44,818 bases of DNA from Candidatus Alloenteromonas pullicola (lineage in GTDB: Bacteria > Bacillota_I > Bacilli_A > RFN20 > CAG-826): positions 1-44,818 of the forward strand of contig DVMV01000008.1 in NCBI GenBank assembly GCA_018714785.1, written 5' to 3'. Of this stretch, positions 8,199-15,675 are shown in pieces. Below the pieces are notes generated by a model that was not told the DNA's origin, ran no database searches, and was given only the letters and a program-made list of their open reading frames with translations. The position numbers and the translations under genes are program-made. Position 1 is the first letter of the stretch. The number at the start of each line of letters is the position of its first letter.

Positions 8199-9519
8199 AT
8201 CGCTATCCGACCGCTTCCAGCGCGTCTTCAAGAAGCTTCGCGGACAGACCCGCCTGACCGAGTCCAACATGGACGAGATGCTCAAGGAGATCAGGGTCGC
8301 CTTGCTTGAGGCCGACGTCAACTTCAAGGTCGTCAAGAGCTTCGTCTCCGACATCAAGGAGAAGGCGGTGGGCCAAGACGTATACGACAAGGTCAACCCG
8401 AGCCAGATGGTCGTCAAGATCGTCCACGACGAGATGTGCAATCTCCTCGGCGAGGACCAAAGCGACCTGAAGCTCCATAACGGCCTTTCGATCATCATGC
8501 TCGTCGGCTTGCAGGGCACCGGCAAGACCACGACCGCCGGTAAGCTGTCCAAGCTGCTGATGAAGCGGGGCAAGAAGGTGATGCTCGCCGCCCTCGACGT
8601 ATACCGGCCAGCCGCCATCGACCAGCTGCGCACCATAGCCACCGAGGTCGGCGCCGATTTCTTCTCCAAGCCGGGAAAGCCGAGTGAGCTTTGCCTGCAG
8701 GCCAGGGATGAGGCCCTCGCCAAGGGCGAGGACGTCCTGATCATCGATACCGCCGGGCGACTGCAGATAGACGAGGCCCTGATGCAGGAGCTGCAGGACA
8801 TCAACCACGCCGTCCACCCCGACGAGGTGCTCCTGCTGGTCGACGCCGCCTCCGGCCAGGACGCGGTCAACGTCGCCAAGGCCTTCAATTCCTCGCTCCA
8901 CCTGACCGGCGTGGTGCTATCCAAGCTAGACGGCGACGCCAAAGGCGGCGCGGCCCTTTCGATCAAATACCTGACCGGATTGCCGATCAAGTTCGCGGCG
9001 ACCGGCGAGAAGATGGACGACATCGAGCAGTTCCACCCCGACCGCATGGCCGATAGGATCCTCGGCATGGGCGACATCGTGACTTTGGTCGAGAAGGCCA
9101 AGGATGCGATCGACGAGAAGACCGCCGAGAAGGAAGCCAAGAAGATGATGGACGGCGAGTTCACCCTCGAGGACATGCTTCGCCAGATGAAGATGGTCAA
9201 GCGCCTCGGGTCGCTTGGGTCCATCGCCAAGCTCATCCCCGGAATGCCCAAGCTCACCGACGAGCAGAAGGCGACCGCCGAGAAGGAGATGAAGATCTTC
9301 GAGTCCGTCATCAATTCGATGACCCCTTACGAGAGGCGCCATCCAGAGACCTTGCGCTTCTCGCACAAGAACCGCATAGCCAAGGGGTGCGGCCTCGATA
9401 ACGGCGCGGTCAACAAGGTTCTGCGCAAATTCGACCAGAGCAAGCTGGCCATGAAGCAGCTCAAGCAATACGCCAAATCCGGCAAGGGCATGGGCGGCTT
9501 CGGCGGCTTCGGGAGGTAA
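8188..9519 (+). CDS. ffh: Signal recognition particle protein Ffh (SRP54)
   Basis: The 443-residue protein binds SRP RNA and the signal peptides of nascent membrane proteins. The N domain is about residues 1-85. The GTPase domain has GLQGTGKTTTAGKL (107-120), DVYRPAAIDQL, DTAGRLQIDEALMQEL, SKLDGDAKGG and TGEKMDDIEQFHPDRMADRILGMGD. The methionine-rich M domain occupies about 300-443 and ends with a glycine-rich MGGFGGFGR tail. The start ATG follows an AGGGAGG Shine-Dalgarno sequence. In B. subtilis rpsP follows ffh; here an unknown gene follows three bases after the stop codon and the rpsP group is inverted further on. High confidence. Confidence 0.96.
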   Translation: MAFESLSDRFQRVFKKLRGQTRLTESNMDEMLKEIRVALLEADVNFKVVKSFVSDIKEKAVGQDVYDKVNPSQMVVKIVHDEMCNLLGEDQSDLKLHNGLSIIMLVGLQGTGKTTTAGKLSKLLMKRGKKVMLAALDVYRPAAIDQLRTIATEVGADFFSKPGKPSELCLQARDEALAKGEDVLIIDTAGRLQIDEALMQELQDINHAVHPDEVLLLVDAASGQDAVNVAKAFNSSLHLTGVVLSKLDGDAKGGAALSIKYLTGLPIKFAATGEKMDDIEQFHPDRMADRILGMGDIVTLVEKAKDAIDEKTAEKEAKKMMDGEFTLEDMLRQMKMVKRLGSLGSIAKLIPGMPKLTDEQKATAEKEMKIFESVINSMTPYERRHPETLRFSHKNRIAKGCGLDNGAVNKVLRKFDQSKLAMKQLKQYAKSGKGMGGFGGFGR

Positions 9520-9522
9520 AAC

Positions 9523-11388
9523 ATGGCAGAGAAGGTTCTGTTCAAGCCAAAGGAGCTCTACGATAAGGTACTTTCGAAGTCCTACCACGACGCGGCCGAG
9601 GAATATTTCAAGCGGCTCAAGGATTTCTCCAAGGTCGACGAGGGGGCCAACCGCGCCCACGTCGGCGACTTCAACAAGAAGAAGGCGGCGGCCGATAAGC
9701 AGGCCGAGCGCCTCGGGGCCTCAAGGGCCAAGATGATAACGAGCCTGGTCTTCGGGGTGCTTTTCGCGGTGGCGGGGTTGGTCTCGCTCATCTTCGCCTT
9801 CGTGCGGGGCTTCAACTGGATAGCGTTGCTGGTCGGGCTGCTATTGGCTTTGGCCGCCTGCCTGCTGTTCGTCTTGTGCGGCCGATTCCGCAAGAAATCC
9901 AAGGCCCAGGCCACGACACTAGAGAGGATGCGGGAGGTCCAGAAAAAGGCCCTCCAGCTATGCTATGACGATATGGCCGTCCTCAATTCGCTCTTCGATG
10001 AGTCGATCCCCATGTCGGTCATGGAGAAGGCCACCCCGATAATCGACCTCGACCCGGTCTTCACCCCGGAGCGCCTCATGAACCTAATCGAGAACTACGG
10101 GTATGAGGAGAAGCTCGGGGACGAGTGCTCGGCCCTCGGGGTCCTAAGCGGCCACATCCAGGGCAACCCATTCATGCTGCTCCGCCTGCTAGAGCGCGAG
10201 GTAAAGATGAAGAGCTACACCGGGTCGATCGTGATTCATTGGGTCACCTACACCCGCGATTCCCAGGGCCGCTCGAGGGCGGTTAACCACACCCAGACCC
10301 TAACCGCCACCACCCAGCACGAGGCGCCGTTCTTTGCCACCGACACCTATATGGTCTATGCCAACGACGCCGCCCCGAGGCTCCATTTCACCCGCTCGCC
10401 CAGCGACGCCCACCGCCTGACCCCCGATCAAAGGCGGAAGGAATCGGACAAAGCGACCAAGGAACTGGCCAAGAAGGCCGAGAAATCCATCGCCACCGAC
10501 CGCCCGTTCACCCCGCTGGCCAATAGCGAATTCGAGCATTTCTTCGGGGCGCTTGACCGCGACAACGAAGTCGAGTTCAGGCTGCTTTTCACCCCGCTCG
10601 CCCAGCAGAACATCCTCGATTTGATCGAGGACCCCAAGCCCTATGGCGACGACTTCTCCATGATCAAAAGCGGCCGGATCAACGTCGTCCGCAGCGCCCA
10701 CTCGCAGAACTTCAACTACTCGTCCTCCCCGAGCCTGTTCCAAGGCTACGACCTCAAAGCTGTCCACGCCAACTTCGTCTCCTACTGCGATTCCTTCATC
10801 CAATCGCTGTTCTTCGATTTGGCGCCGCTGCTGTCCATCCCGCTGTACCAGATGCACAAGAGCCGCGACTACATCTACAAGGGGAACTACGAGCGCAACG
10901 TCACCGCCTATGAGCAGGAGTGCCTCGTCAACGGCATGGACAAGCGCAACTTCATCCCCGATGGGGCCAACGCCAACCTGCCGCTGATCCTCAAGGTTTC
11001 CGCCAACAAGAAATTCGGGAGGTCGGATTCCACCGAGGTGGTCGCCTCCTCATACGTCACCACCGACATGGTCGATTACGTCCCGGTCATGGGAGGCGAC
11101 GGCAGGACGCACAGCGTCCCGGTCCCCTGGGTCAAATACGACGAGGTCAGCAAATCGACCCCCATCCAGTTCCGGCAGGTCGGCGGGACGCGGTACGACT
11201 TCTTCAACGCCATGTCGGCTTATAAGGGCCTTGGCGACTTCACGTCGGGCTTGGCGCGCTATGAGCGGGGCCTTCTGGCCAAATGCAACGGCGGCCTTTG
11301 CGATGGGGAGGAAGCGCCGCTGGACAAGGCCGGCGAGGCCGATTTCCGCAAGCAATTGCTGGCGAAGGAAGGCAAAAAGAAAGATTAA
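9523..11388 (+). CDS. Unknown two-helix membrane protein next to LemA
   Basis: I do not recognise this 621-residue protein. It begins with about 70 charged residues, then two transmembrane helices close together (about 71-93 and 97-119, with a short FVRGFN turn), and then a large soluble domain of about 500 residues. The soluble part is rich in beta-type sequence, has few cysteines, and includes GRSRAVNHTQTLTATTQHEAPFF-type polar stretches (about residues 247-270). The topology suggests a membrane-tethered protein with its large domain on one side. It starts three bases after the ffh stop, behind GGGAGGTAAA, so it is probably read from the ffh transcript. LemA follows after an intergenic stretch with its own promoter. 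Large membrane proteins often accompany lemA genes, so a shared envelope role is possible, but this is only inference. The gene is absent from the matching B. subtilis region. Confidence 0.75.
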   Translation: MAEKVLFKPKELYDKVLSKSYHDAAEEYFKRLKDFSKVDEGANRAHVGDFNKKKAAADKQAERLGASRAKMITSLVFGVLFAVAGLVSLIFAFVRGFNWIALLVGLLLALAACLLFVLCGRFRKKSKAQATTLERMREVQKKALQLCYDDMAVLNSLFDESIPMSVMEKATPIIDLDPVFTPERLMNLIENYGYEEKLGDECSALGVLSGHIQGNPFMLLRLLEREVKMKSYTGSIVIHWVTYTRDSQGRSRAVNHTQTLTATTQHEAPFFATDTYMVYANDAAPRLHFTRSPSDAHRLTPDQRRKESDKATKELAKKAEKSIATDRPFTPLANSEFEHFFGALDRDNEVEFRLLFTPLAQQNILDLIEDPKPYGDDFSMIKSGRINVVRSAHSQNFNYSSSPSLFQGYDLKAVHANFVSYCDSFIQSLFFDLAPLLSIPLYQMHKSRDYIYKGNYERNVTAYEQECLVNGMDKRNFIPDGANANLPLILKVSANKKFGRSDSTEVVASSYVTTDMVDYVPVMGGDGRTHSVPVPWVKYDEVSKSTPIQFRQVGGTRYDFFNAMSAYKGLGDFTSGLARYERGLLAKCNGGLCDGEEAPLDKAGEADFRKQLLAKEGKKKD

Positions 11389-11574
11389 CCCCGCATCGCC
11401 ATCGGTATATCCAAGAAGAGCCTTTCCGACATCGCCCTAACCTATAGCCATGAATATGATGGCTTCCCCCTCCTTATCGACGACCCTTGGCATTGATGAA
11501 GCGTCGACCGAATGGCGATAGTGGTGCATTTTTTCGCCCGCGGGATATAATGTTGCAAACCAAGGAGGCATTCA
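11389..11574 (+). promoter_or_regulatory. Intergenic region with lemA promoter
   Basis: TATAAT at 11546-11551 is a clear -10 box; no good -35 is visible. The short leader contains AAGGAGG (11562-11568), an ideal Shine-Dalgarno sequence for ATG 11575. The first part (11389-11496) stays open in the frame of the preceding gene for 35 codons after its stop; I see no start codon context there and treat it as non-coding. Confidence 0.6.
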
Positions 11575-12237
11575 ATGGCCAACGAATTAGACGAAATGAC
11601 CGGCCCGGTCAGCGAAGAAGGGCGCGACGTACACGTCATACAGAAGCAGGTTGCAGTCAAGACCGACTGGAGGAGCACCTTATTCCAGGTCGCCCTTTGG
11701 ATCTGCGGCATCATCCCCGGCATCATCTTCGCCATCATGAAGATCAAGGCGCGCAGCTATCTGCAGCAGCTGCAGCAGAAGATCCAGCACGACGCCTCGA
11801 CCATCGACAACTACCAGACCCAGAGGGTCGTGGTATTGCAGAACTGCGCCAAGCTGCTCGACAAGGCGATCGACCTCGACAAGACCGTCCTCACCGACAT
11901 CGCCAAATACCGCGGCGGCAACGTCACCGACCAGCAGCGCAATGAGCTGGCTGGCATGCTGGATGGGCTGTCCCGCTCCATCAACGTCGCCTTCGAGGCC
12001 TACCCCGACATCAAGGCGCATCGGGAGATCGCCGACGCCATGCAGCAGAACTCCTACCTTCAGCAGGAGGTCACCGCGGCCCGCGAGGTCTACAACGACA
12101 CCGTCATGCGCTGGAACGCCGACATCTTCGCCTGGCCGACCAAGATGATCGTGGCCGCCAAGGCCGGCTACACCACCCGCATCCCCTTCACCGCCTCTAA
12201 AGAGATGAAGGAGAAGAGCGAATCCGTCTTCTTCTGA
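11575..12237 (+). CDS. LemA family membrane protein
   Basis: The 220-residue protein has an N-terminal cytosolic stretch, one transmembrane helix (about 34-56, FQVALWICGIIPGIIFAI) and a long helical domain. The latter matches the LemA pattern: a first helix with YQTQRVVVLQNCAKLLDKAID, then AYPDIKAHREIADAMQQN and EVTAAREVYNDTVMRWNADIFAWP (given in pieces). LemA proteins are single-pass proteins with an alpha-helical bundle; their function is not settled. Unlike many members the N-terminus before the helix is long (about 33 residues). It has its own promoter and a perfect Shine-Dalgarno sequence, and ends at a bidirectional terminator shared with trmD. The preceding unknown membrane protein is its probable functional partner. 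Confidence 0.82.
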   Translation: MANELDEMTGPVSEEGRDVHVIQKQVAVKTDWRSTLFQVALWICGIIPGIIFAIMKIKARSYLQQLQQKIQHDASTIDNYQTQRVVVLQNCAKLLDKAIDLDKTVLTDIAKYRGGNVTDQQRNELAGMLDGLSRSINVAFEAYPDIKAHREIADAMQQNSYLQQEVTAAREVYNDTVMRWNADIFAWPTKMIVAAKAGYTTRIPFTASKEMKEKSESVFF

Positions 12238-12250
12238 TTGGGCAAAAAGA

Positions 12251-12280
12251 AAAAGCGATGGGGCGACCCACCGCTTTTTT
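12251..12280. terminator. Bidirectional terminator between lemA and trmD
   Basis: AGCG-A-TGGG pairs with CCCA-C-CGCT around a GCGA loop, with an A run on the left and a T run on the right, so it can end both the lemA transcript and the converging trmD transcript. Confidence 0.75.
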
Positions 12281-13053
12281 CATTCCTTCATGAAGGCCTT
12301 GCCCTTCTCGATGGCCTTCCTTTCCCATTCAGGCTCCTGTTCCGAATCAGCTTCAAGCAGCAGTTTCTTGTCCTGCTTGGATAGGGTGAGCTTCGCGAAT
12401 AGGTCAGGCCGGTATTTCCTGGTGAGCAACAGCGATTGCTTCCTCCGCCATTTGGCGATCGCCTCGTGGTTTCCGGAGTAGAGTATCGCCGGGACCTTCT
12501 TTCCATCGTAGTCGTAGGGCTCGGTGTACTGGGGGTATTCAAGCGCCCCGTCGGAGAAGGATTCGTCATCCAAAGACTCCTTGGCGATCGCCCCGTCCAG
12601 CAGGCGAATCACCGAGTCGGCGATGGCCATGGATGGTATCTCCCCGCCGGTGAGGATGTAGTCCCCGATGGAGATGAGCTCGTCGACGTAGTCGTTGACT
12701 CGCTCGTCGATTCCCTCGAAATGGCCGCAGATCAGCATTATCGAATCCATTTTCGACAATCTGACCGCGTCTTCCTCTTTATAGGTCTTGCCCCGGGGCG
12801 AGAGGAGGATCTTGTGGGCGGAATCCCCGCCATTGGCCTTGATGCAGTCGACTATCGGCTGGCATTTCTGCACCAGCCCGGCCCCTCCGCCGATCGGAGC
12901 GGTGTCGGTCCGGTTGTATTTGTCCTTGGTGTAGCTGCGGATGTCCACGGCTTGGAAGTCGACTATCCCCTTGCCGATGGCCCGCTTGATGATCGAGGTG
13001 GTGGCGAAGCCGTCGAACATGGCGGGGAACAGGGTCAGGACCCTGATCTTCAT
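12280..13053 (-). CDS. trmD: tRNA (guanine-N1-)-methyltransferase TrmD
   Basis: The 257-residue SPOUT enzyme methylates G37 of tRNAs that read CNN and related codons, which prevents +1 frameshifting. The N-terminus has MKIRVLTLFPAMF and SIIKRAIGKG. The SAM-binding trefoil knot is seen in GGGAGLVQK, LICGHFEGIDERV and SIGDYILTGGEIPSMAIADSV. The C-terminal domain contains YSGNHEAIAKWRRKQSL. It overlaps rimM by four bases (ATGA), so the two are translationally coupled. It is the last gene of the minus-strand operon rpsP-khpA-rimM-trmD, which runs against its neighbours here although the same genes are co-directional with ffh in B. subtilis. High confidence. Confidence 0.96.
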   Translation of the reverse strand: MKIRVLTLFPAMFDGFATTSIIKRAIGKGIVDFQAVDIRSYTKDKYNRTDTAPIGGGAGLVQKCQPIVDCIKANGGDSAHKILLSPRGKTYKEEDAVRLSKMDSIMLICGHFEGIDERVNDYVDELISIGDYILTGGEIPSMAIADSVIRLLDGAIAKESLDDESFSDGALEYPQYTEPYDYDGKKVPAILYSGNHEAIAKWRRKQSLLLTRKYRPDLFAKLTLSKQDKKLLLEADSEQEPEWERKAIEKGKAFMKE

Positions 13054-13547
13054 AGCATCCCCTCCACGACCTCGATGACCATCTTCTTGCCCTCGACGTC
13101 GACTTCCTTGGCGAACTCGCCGACGAAGGGGAAGTAGAAGTGGCCGCCGTCGGCTTTCTTGACCTTGATGGTCTTCTTCGGGGCGTAGTCGAGGATGTCG
13201 ACGACCTCGCCGAGCTTATTCCCATCTTGGTCGTAGACCTCCATGCCCAAAAGGTCGGAGTAGCGGTAGGCGCCCTCGGGCATCGGGGCGTCCTGCTTGT
13301 CCATGTAGATCGATTGGCCGATGAGCTGCTCGGCCTTGTCGATGGAGTCGATCCCCTCGAAGGACATGACGTATGTCCCCCCGGCGGGGCGGACCGATTT
13401 GAGCACGGCCGGCGTTTTCTCCTCGCCGATCGCGTATTCGTAGCCGACCTTGAAGCGGAGCTCGGGGAAGGAGGTCATCGACACGACCCTGAGCTCACCC
13501 TTGAGCCCGAACGGCTTGCTTATCCTCGCGATTATCAGGTCTTTCAT
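13050..13547 (-). CDS. rimM: Ribosome maturation factor RimM
   Basis: The 165-residue protein assists late assembly of the 30S subunit head and binds ribosomal protein S19. The N-terminal RimM domain starts with IIARISKPFGLKGELRV, the usual family opening. The C-terminal PRC-barrel region includes YSDLLGMEVYDQDGNKLGEVVDI and ends with KMVIEVVEGML. It sits between khpA and trmD as in other Firmicutes and overlaps trmD. The start ATG lies 19 bases after the khpA stop codon. High confidence. Confidence 0.95.
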   Translation of the reverse strand: MKDLIIARISKPFGLKGELRVVSMTSFPELRFKVGYEYAIGEEKTPAVLKSVRPAGGTYVMSFEGIDSIDKAEQLIGQSIYMDKQDAPMPEGAYRYSDLLGMEVYDQDGNKLGEVVDILDYAPKKTIKVKKADGGHFYFPFVGEFAKEVDVEGKKMVIEVVEGML

Positions 13548-13566
13548 AATAAAGAAACGGCGGGAA

Positions 13567-13854
13567 TTACTTCCCGTCGTCCTCTTTCTCGTCCTCGAAG
13601 CTCTCGAACTTGAGGTGGATCCTCTGGTCCGAGTCGTCGGCTTTGCCGGCGATCGAGACGATGGCGCGCAGGGCGTTGGCCACGGTCCCTTTCTTCCCGA
13701 TGAGCCTGGCGGTGTCGTCGTCTTCGGCGACGATGAGCACTGTCACGTCCTTGTCATCCCCTCCCGGGAGGGCCCTGATCATTATCGATTCGGGCTTCTC
13801 GACGAGTGGGTCGATGATGGGGTGGAGCAATGCTTCGTAATCCCGCTCAGCCAT
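13567..13854 (-). CDS. khpA: KH-domain RNA-binding protein KhpA (YlqC)
   Basis: The 95-residue protein is a single KH domain. The RNA-binding loop GxxG is IGKKGTVANALRAIV, preceded by DDTARL. KhpA proteins act with KhpB/Jag in RNA binding linked to cell elongation and division. It sits directly downstream of rpsP, with one base between the rpsP stop and the khpA start, the standard order in Bacilli. The C-terminus is acidic (FEDEKEDDGK). A ylqD homologue, found between khpA and rimM in B. subtilis, is not present here. Confidence 0.92.
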   Translation of the reverse strand: MAERDYEALLHPIIDPLVEKPESIMIRALPGGDDKDVTVLIVAEDDDTARLIGKKGTVANALRAIVSIAGKADDSDQRIHLKFESFEDEKEDDGK

Positions 13855-13855
13855 C

Positions 13856-14137
13856 TTACTTCGCCGCCTTCTTGATCTTCGATTCGGCGAACTTGGCCAT
13901 GATGCCCTTCTCCGAGAGGATCGCGCGGACCGAGTCGGAGGGCTGGGCGCCGTTGCCTAGCCACTTGAGGGCCTTCTGCTCGTCGATGAGGGCGCCTTCT
14001 AGCCCCTTGGCGGGGTTGTAGGTGCCGATCTGCTCGATGATGCGGCCGTCCCTGGCGTAGTGGGAGTCGGCGGCCACGACGCGGTATATCGGTTCCTCGT
14101 GGCGGCCAACGCGGGTCAATCTGATCTTAACTGCCAT
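13856..14137 (-). CDS. rpsP: 30S ribosomal protein S16
   Basis: The 93-residue protein has the S16 signature: [32 protein letters not shown] at the N-terminus (given by its key motif RVVAADS) and [12 protein letters not shown] in the middle. It stabilises the 16S rRNA 5' domain in the small subunit. It is the first gene of the minus-strand operon. Its start is preceded by AAGGAGATCAAAGGAA, with a strong promoter upstream. The C-terminus ESKIKKAAK is basic as usual. Confidence 0.96.
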   Translation of the reverse strand: MAVKIRLTRVGRHEEPIYRVVAADSHYARDGRIIEQIGTYNPAKGLEGALIDEQKALKWLGNGAQPSDSVRAILSEKGIMAKFAESKIKKAAK

Positions 14138-14163
14138 TTCCTTTGATCTCCTTTGCGTTGGTG

Positions 14164-14192
14164 ATTATCCGTTCTTTGGCATATGGTGTCAA
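14164..14192 (-). promoter_or_regulatory. Promoter of the rpsP-khpA-rimM-trmD operon
   Basis: Read on the minus strand, TTGACA (14192-14187) and GATAAT (14169-14164) are separated by exactly 17 bases. It points left into rpsP and lies back to back with the rplS leader. Confidence 0.88.
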
Positions 14193-14230
14193 GCGAATTT
14201 GCTTAGCAGATGCAAAATGGACTTGAACGC

Positions 14231-14294
14231 GGACGGGTGTGTGCGTATAGTTAGCAATGCGCGAAAGCGCTACGCAGGCTCCGCTGCCGCCGTC
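14231..14294 (+). ncRNA. Structured rplS leader (candidate L19 leader)
   Basis: Bases upstream of rplS can fold as a three-way junction. The closing stem is GACGG (14232-14236) with CCGTC (14290-14294). A second stem TGCGTA (14242-14247) pairs with TACGCA (14271-14276) and carries an inner hairpin GCGC-GAAA-GCGC (14259-14270) with a GNRA loop. A short third hairpin is GGC/GCC (14277-14288). Bacilli have a known L19 leader involved in L19 autoregulation; this region is in the right place and could be a relative, but I matched position and fold only, not a covariance model. Confidence 0.6.
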
Positions 14295-14339
14295 ACGGGC
14301 ATGAACCTGAAGAGAACAACTTAGAAGGAGGCAATCACA

Positions 14340-14687
14340 ATGAACAACAATCTAGTCAATGAGATTACCGCCCGTCAGCTTCGCAACGACGTTCCCGATT
14401 TCCGCAGCGGCGACACCGTCAGGGTCTACGTTCGCATCATCGAGAACAAGAAGGAAAGGAACCAAGCCTTCGAAGGCGTCGTCATCGCCAGGCGTGGTGG
14501 TGGGGTCTCCGAGACCTTCACCGTCCGCAAGATCTCCTCGGGGATCGGCGTCGAGCGCACCTTCCCGCTTCACACCCCCTCCATCGCCAAGATCGAGGTC
14601 GTCAAGCACGGCAAGGTCCGCCGCAACAAGATCACCTACATGCGCAAGCTCTCCGGGAAGGCAGCCCGCATCAAGAGCAGGGACTAA
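14340..14687 (+). CDS. rplS: 50S ribosomal protein L19
   Basis: The 115-residue protein is L19, which sits at the 30S-50S interface. Hallmarks are [58 protein letters not shown] and the basic C-terminus [19 protein letters not shown]. The start follows AAGGAGG with good spacing. It is a single-gene unit here, with a structured leader and a strong terminator. In most Firmicutes it ends the rpsP-rimM-trmD operon, from which it is separated by inversion in this genome. Confidence 0.96.
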   Translation: MNNNLVNEITARQLRNDVPDFRSGDTVRVYVRIIENKKERNQAFEGVVIARRGGGVSETFTVRKISSGIGVERTFPLHTPSIAKIEVVKHGKVRRNKITYMRKLSGKAARIKSRD

Positions 14688-14713
14688 TCACCCCACATAT
14701 CTGCAAGTGACGA

Positions 14714-14736
14714 GGAGCCTAAAAGGCTCCTTTTTT
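14714..14736 (+). terminator. Intrinsic terminator after rplS
   Basis: GGAGCC (14714-14719), loop TAAAA, GGCTCC (14725-14730), then six T residues. Confidence 0.92.
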
Positions 14737-14747
14737 CGTCGCCTTAT

Positions 14748-14776
14748 TTGCCATCGGCCCGATAGGCCCATATAAT
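14748..14776 (+). promoter_or_regulatory. Leaderless promoter of lepB
   Basis: TTGCCA (14748-14753) and TATAAT (14771-14776) have a perfect 17-base spacer. The lepB ATG follows only six bases after the -10 box, so the transcript should begin at the start codon. This is the clearest leaderless case in the window. Confidence 0.85.
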
Positions 14777-14782
14777 TCGCTT

Positions 14783-15640
14783 ATGCCAGAACAGGAAGTC
14801 GCCAAGCTCCATGGCACGCCTACCCCCGCCAAGCGGAAACGCCGGTGGTGGATATACGTGATAGACGCCGTCTTGCTCGTCGTTTTCCTTTTGGCCTTCG
14901 CCGTATCGGCCAACGTGATTTACCTAAACGTCTCCTTCGGCGAGCCGTTCTACGTAAACGGGGCCTCGATGTATCCGACGCTCAACCGCGACGGATTCCA
15001 TAGGGCCTCAGACGGGGAGCTCGTCCCATTGACCTGGGATTCATCGCGCAACGGGGCCGGGGACATCGTCGACTACGGCTGGGCCAAGGGCAAGGACAAG
15101 CTCGATTGGCATACCGACATCGGTCACTACGACATCGTGATCACCTATTACCCGAGCGATTACTCCGCCGATGGGACGCTAAAAGCGGGCGCCTCGCTTA
15201 AGATCAAGCGGGTGGTGGGGCTGCCGGGCGAGACGGTTACGCTTAGCTACGACCCCGACAACACCGCTTGGGGGAAGACAACCATCACCGAGCCAGATGG
15301 CGACTCCTACGTGCTTCCCGCCCTCTACGATGCCTCGGATTTCCCGCCGATCGACGGTTACGAGTATGAAGGCATAGACAGAAACCGCCTCGGGACCTGG
15401 ACGCTGGGGGAGGACGAGTTCTTCCTGGTCGGCGACAACCGCGGCGCCAACCACAGCGAGGATTCCCGCTCGCCTTCCGTCGGGCCGATAAAAGGCGATT
15501 ACATCCAAGCCAAAGCGTTTCTGATAACCGGGATGAGGGAGCTTGAGGAGGATTCCTCCGGCTCGCTTTCGCCCGCCTTCCTGCTTTCCCGTTTGAGGAT
15601 GCCATGGGATTACATCCATCTAGACGGCGGCATTGATTAG
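14783..15640 (+). CDS. lepB: Signal peptidase I
   Basis: The 285-residue enzyme removes signal peptides from exported proteins. A basic start (AKRKRRWW, about residues 16-23) precedes one transmembrane helix (about 25-48). The catalytic serine is S62 in NGASMYPTL, and the general-base lysine is K142 in LKIKRVVGLPGE. The conserved GDNRGANHSEDSR box is near residue 220. Between the serine and lysine boxes there is an insert of about 60 residues. It is monocistronic, with a promoter placed right at the start codon. No Shine-Dalgarno sequence is seen. Confidence 0.94.
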   Translation: MPEQEVAKLHGTPTPAKRKRRWWIYVIDAVLLVVFLLAFAVSANVIYLNVSFGEPFYVNGASMYPTLNRDGFHRASDGELVPLTWDSSRNGAGDIVDYGWAKGKDKLDWHTDIGHYDIVITYYPSDYSADGTLKAGASLKIKRVVGLPGETVTLSYDPDNTAWGKTTITEPDGDSYVLPALYDASDFPPIDGYEYEGIDRNRLGTWTLGEDEFFLVGDNRGANHSEDSRSPSVGPIKGDYIQAKAFLITGMRELEEDSSGSLSPAFLLSRLRMPWDYIHLDGGID

Positions 15641-15660
15641 CCTTTTGCTTTCCTAATATC

Positions 15661-15666
15661 TATAAT
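15661..15666 (+). promoter_or_regulatory. -10 box of short-leader rbgA promoter
   Basis: TATAAT lies nine bases before the rbgA ATG at 15676, leaving at most a few bases of leader. No -35 with good spacing and no Shine-Dalgarno sequence is seen. Confidence 0.6.
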
Positions 15667-15675
15667 TTCGGCGAT

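Noticed and set aside
11389-11496. A 35-codon open stretch in frame after the stop of the 621-residue gene, ending IDDPWH
   Set aside because: Open stretches this long are common by chance in GC-rich DNA and there is no start codon or ribosome binding site; it was not called a gene or a read-through product.
11449-11520. Mini-ORF starting MNMMASPSLS before lemA
   Set aside because: No Shine-Dalgarno sequence, poor -10 match and only 23 codons.
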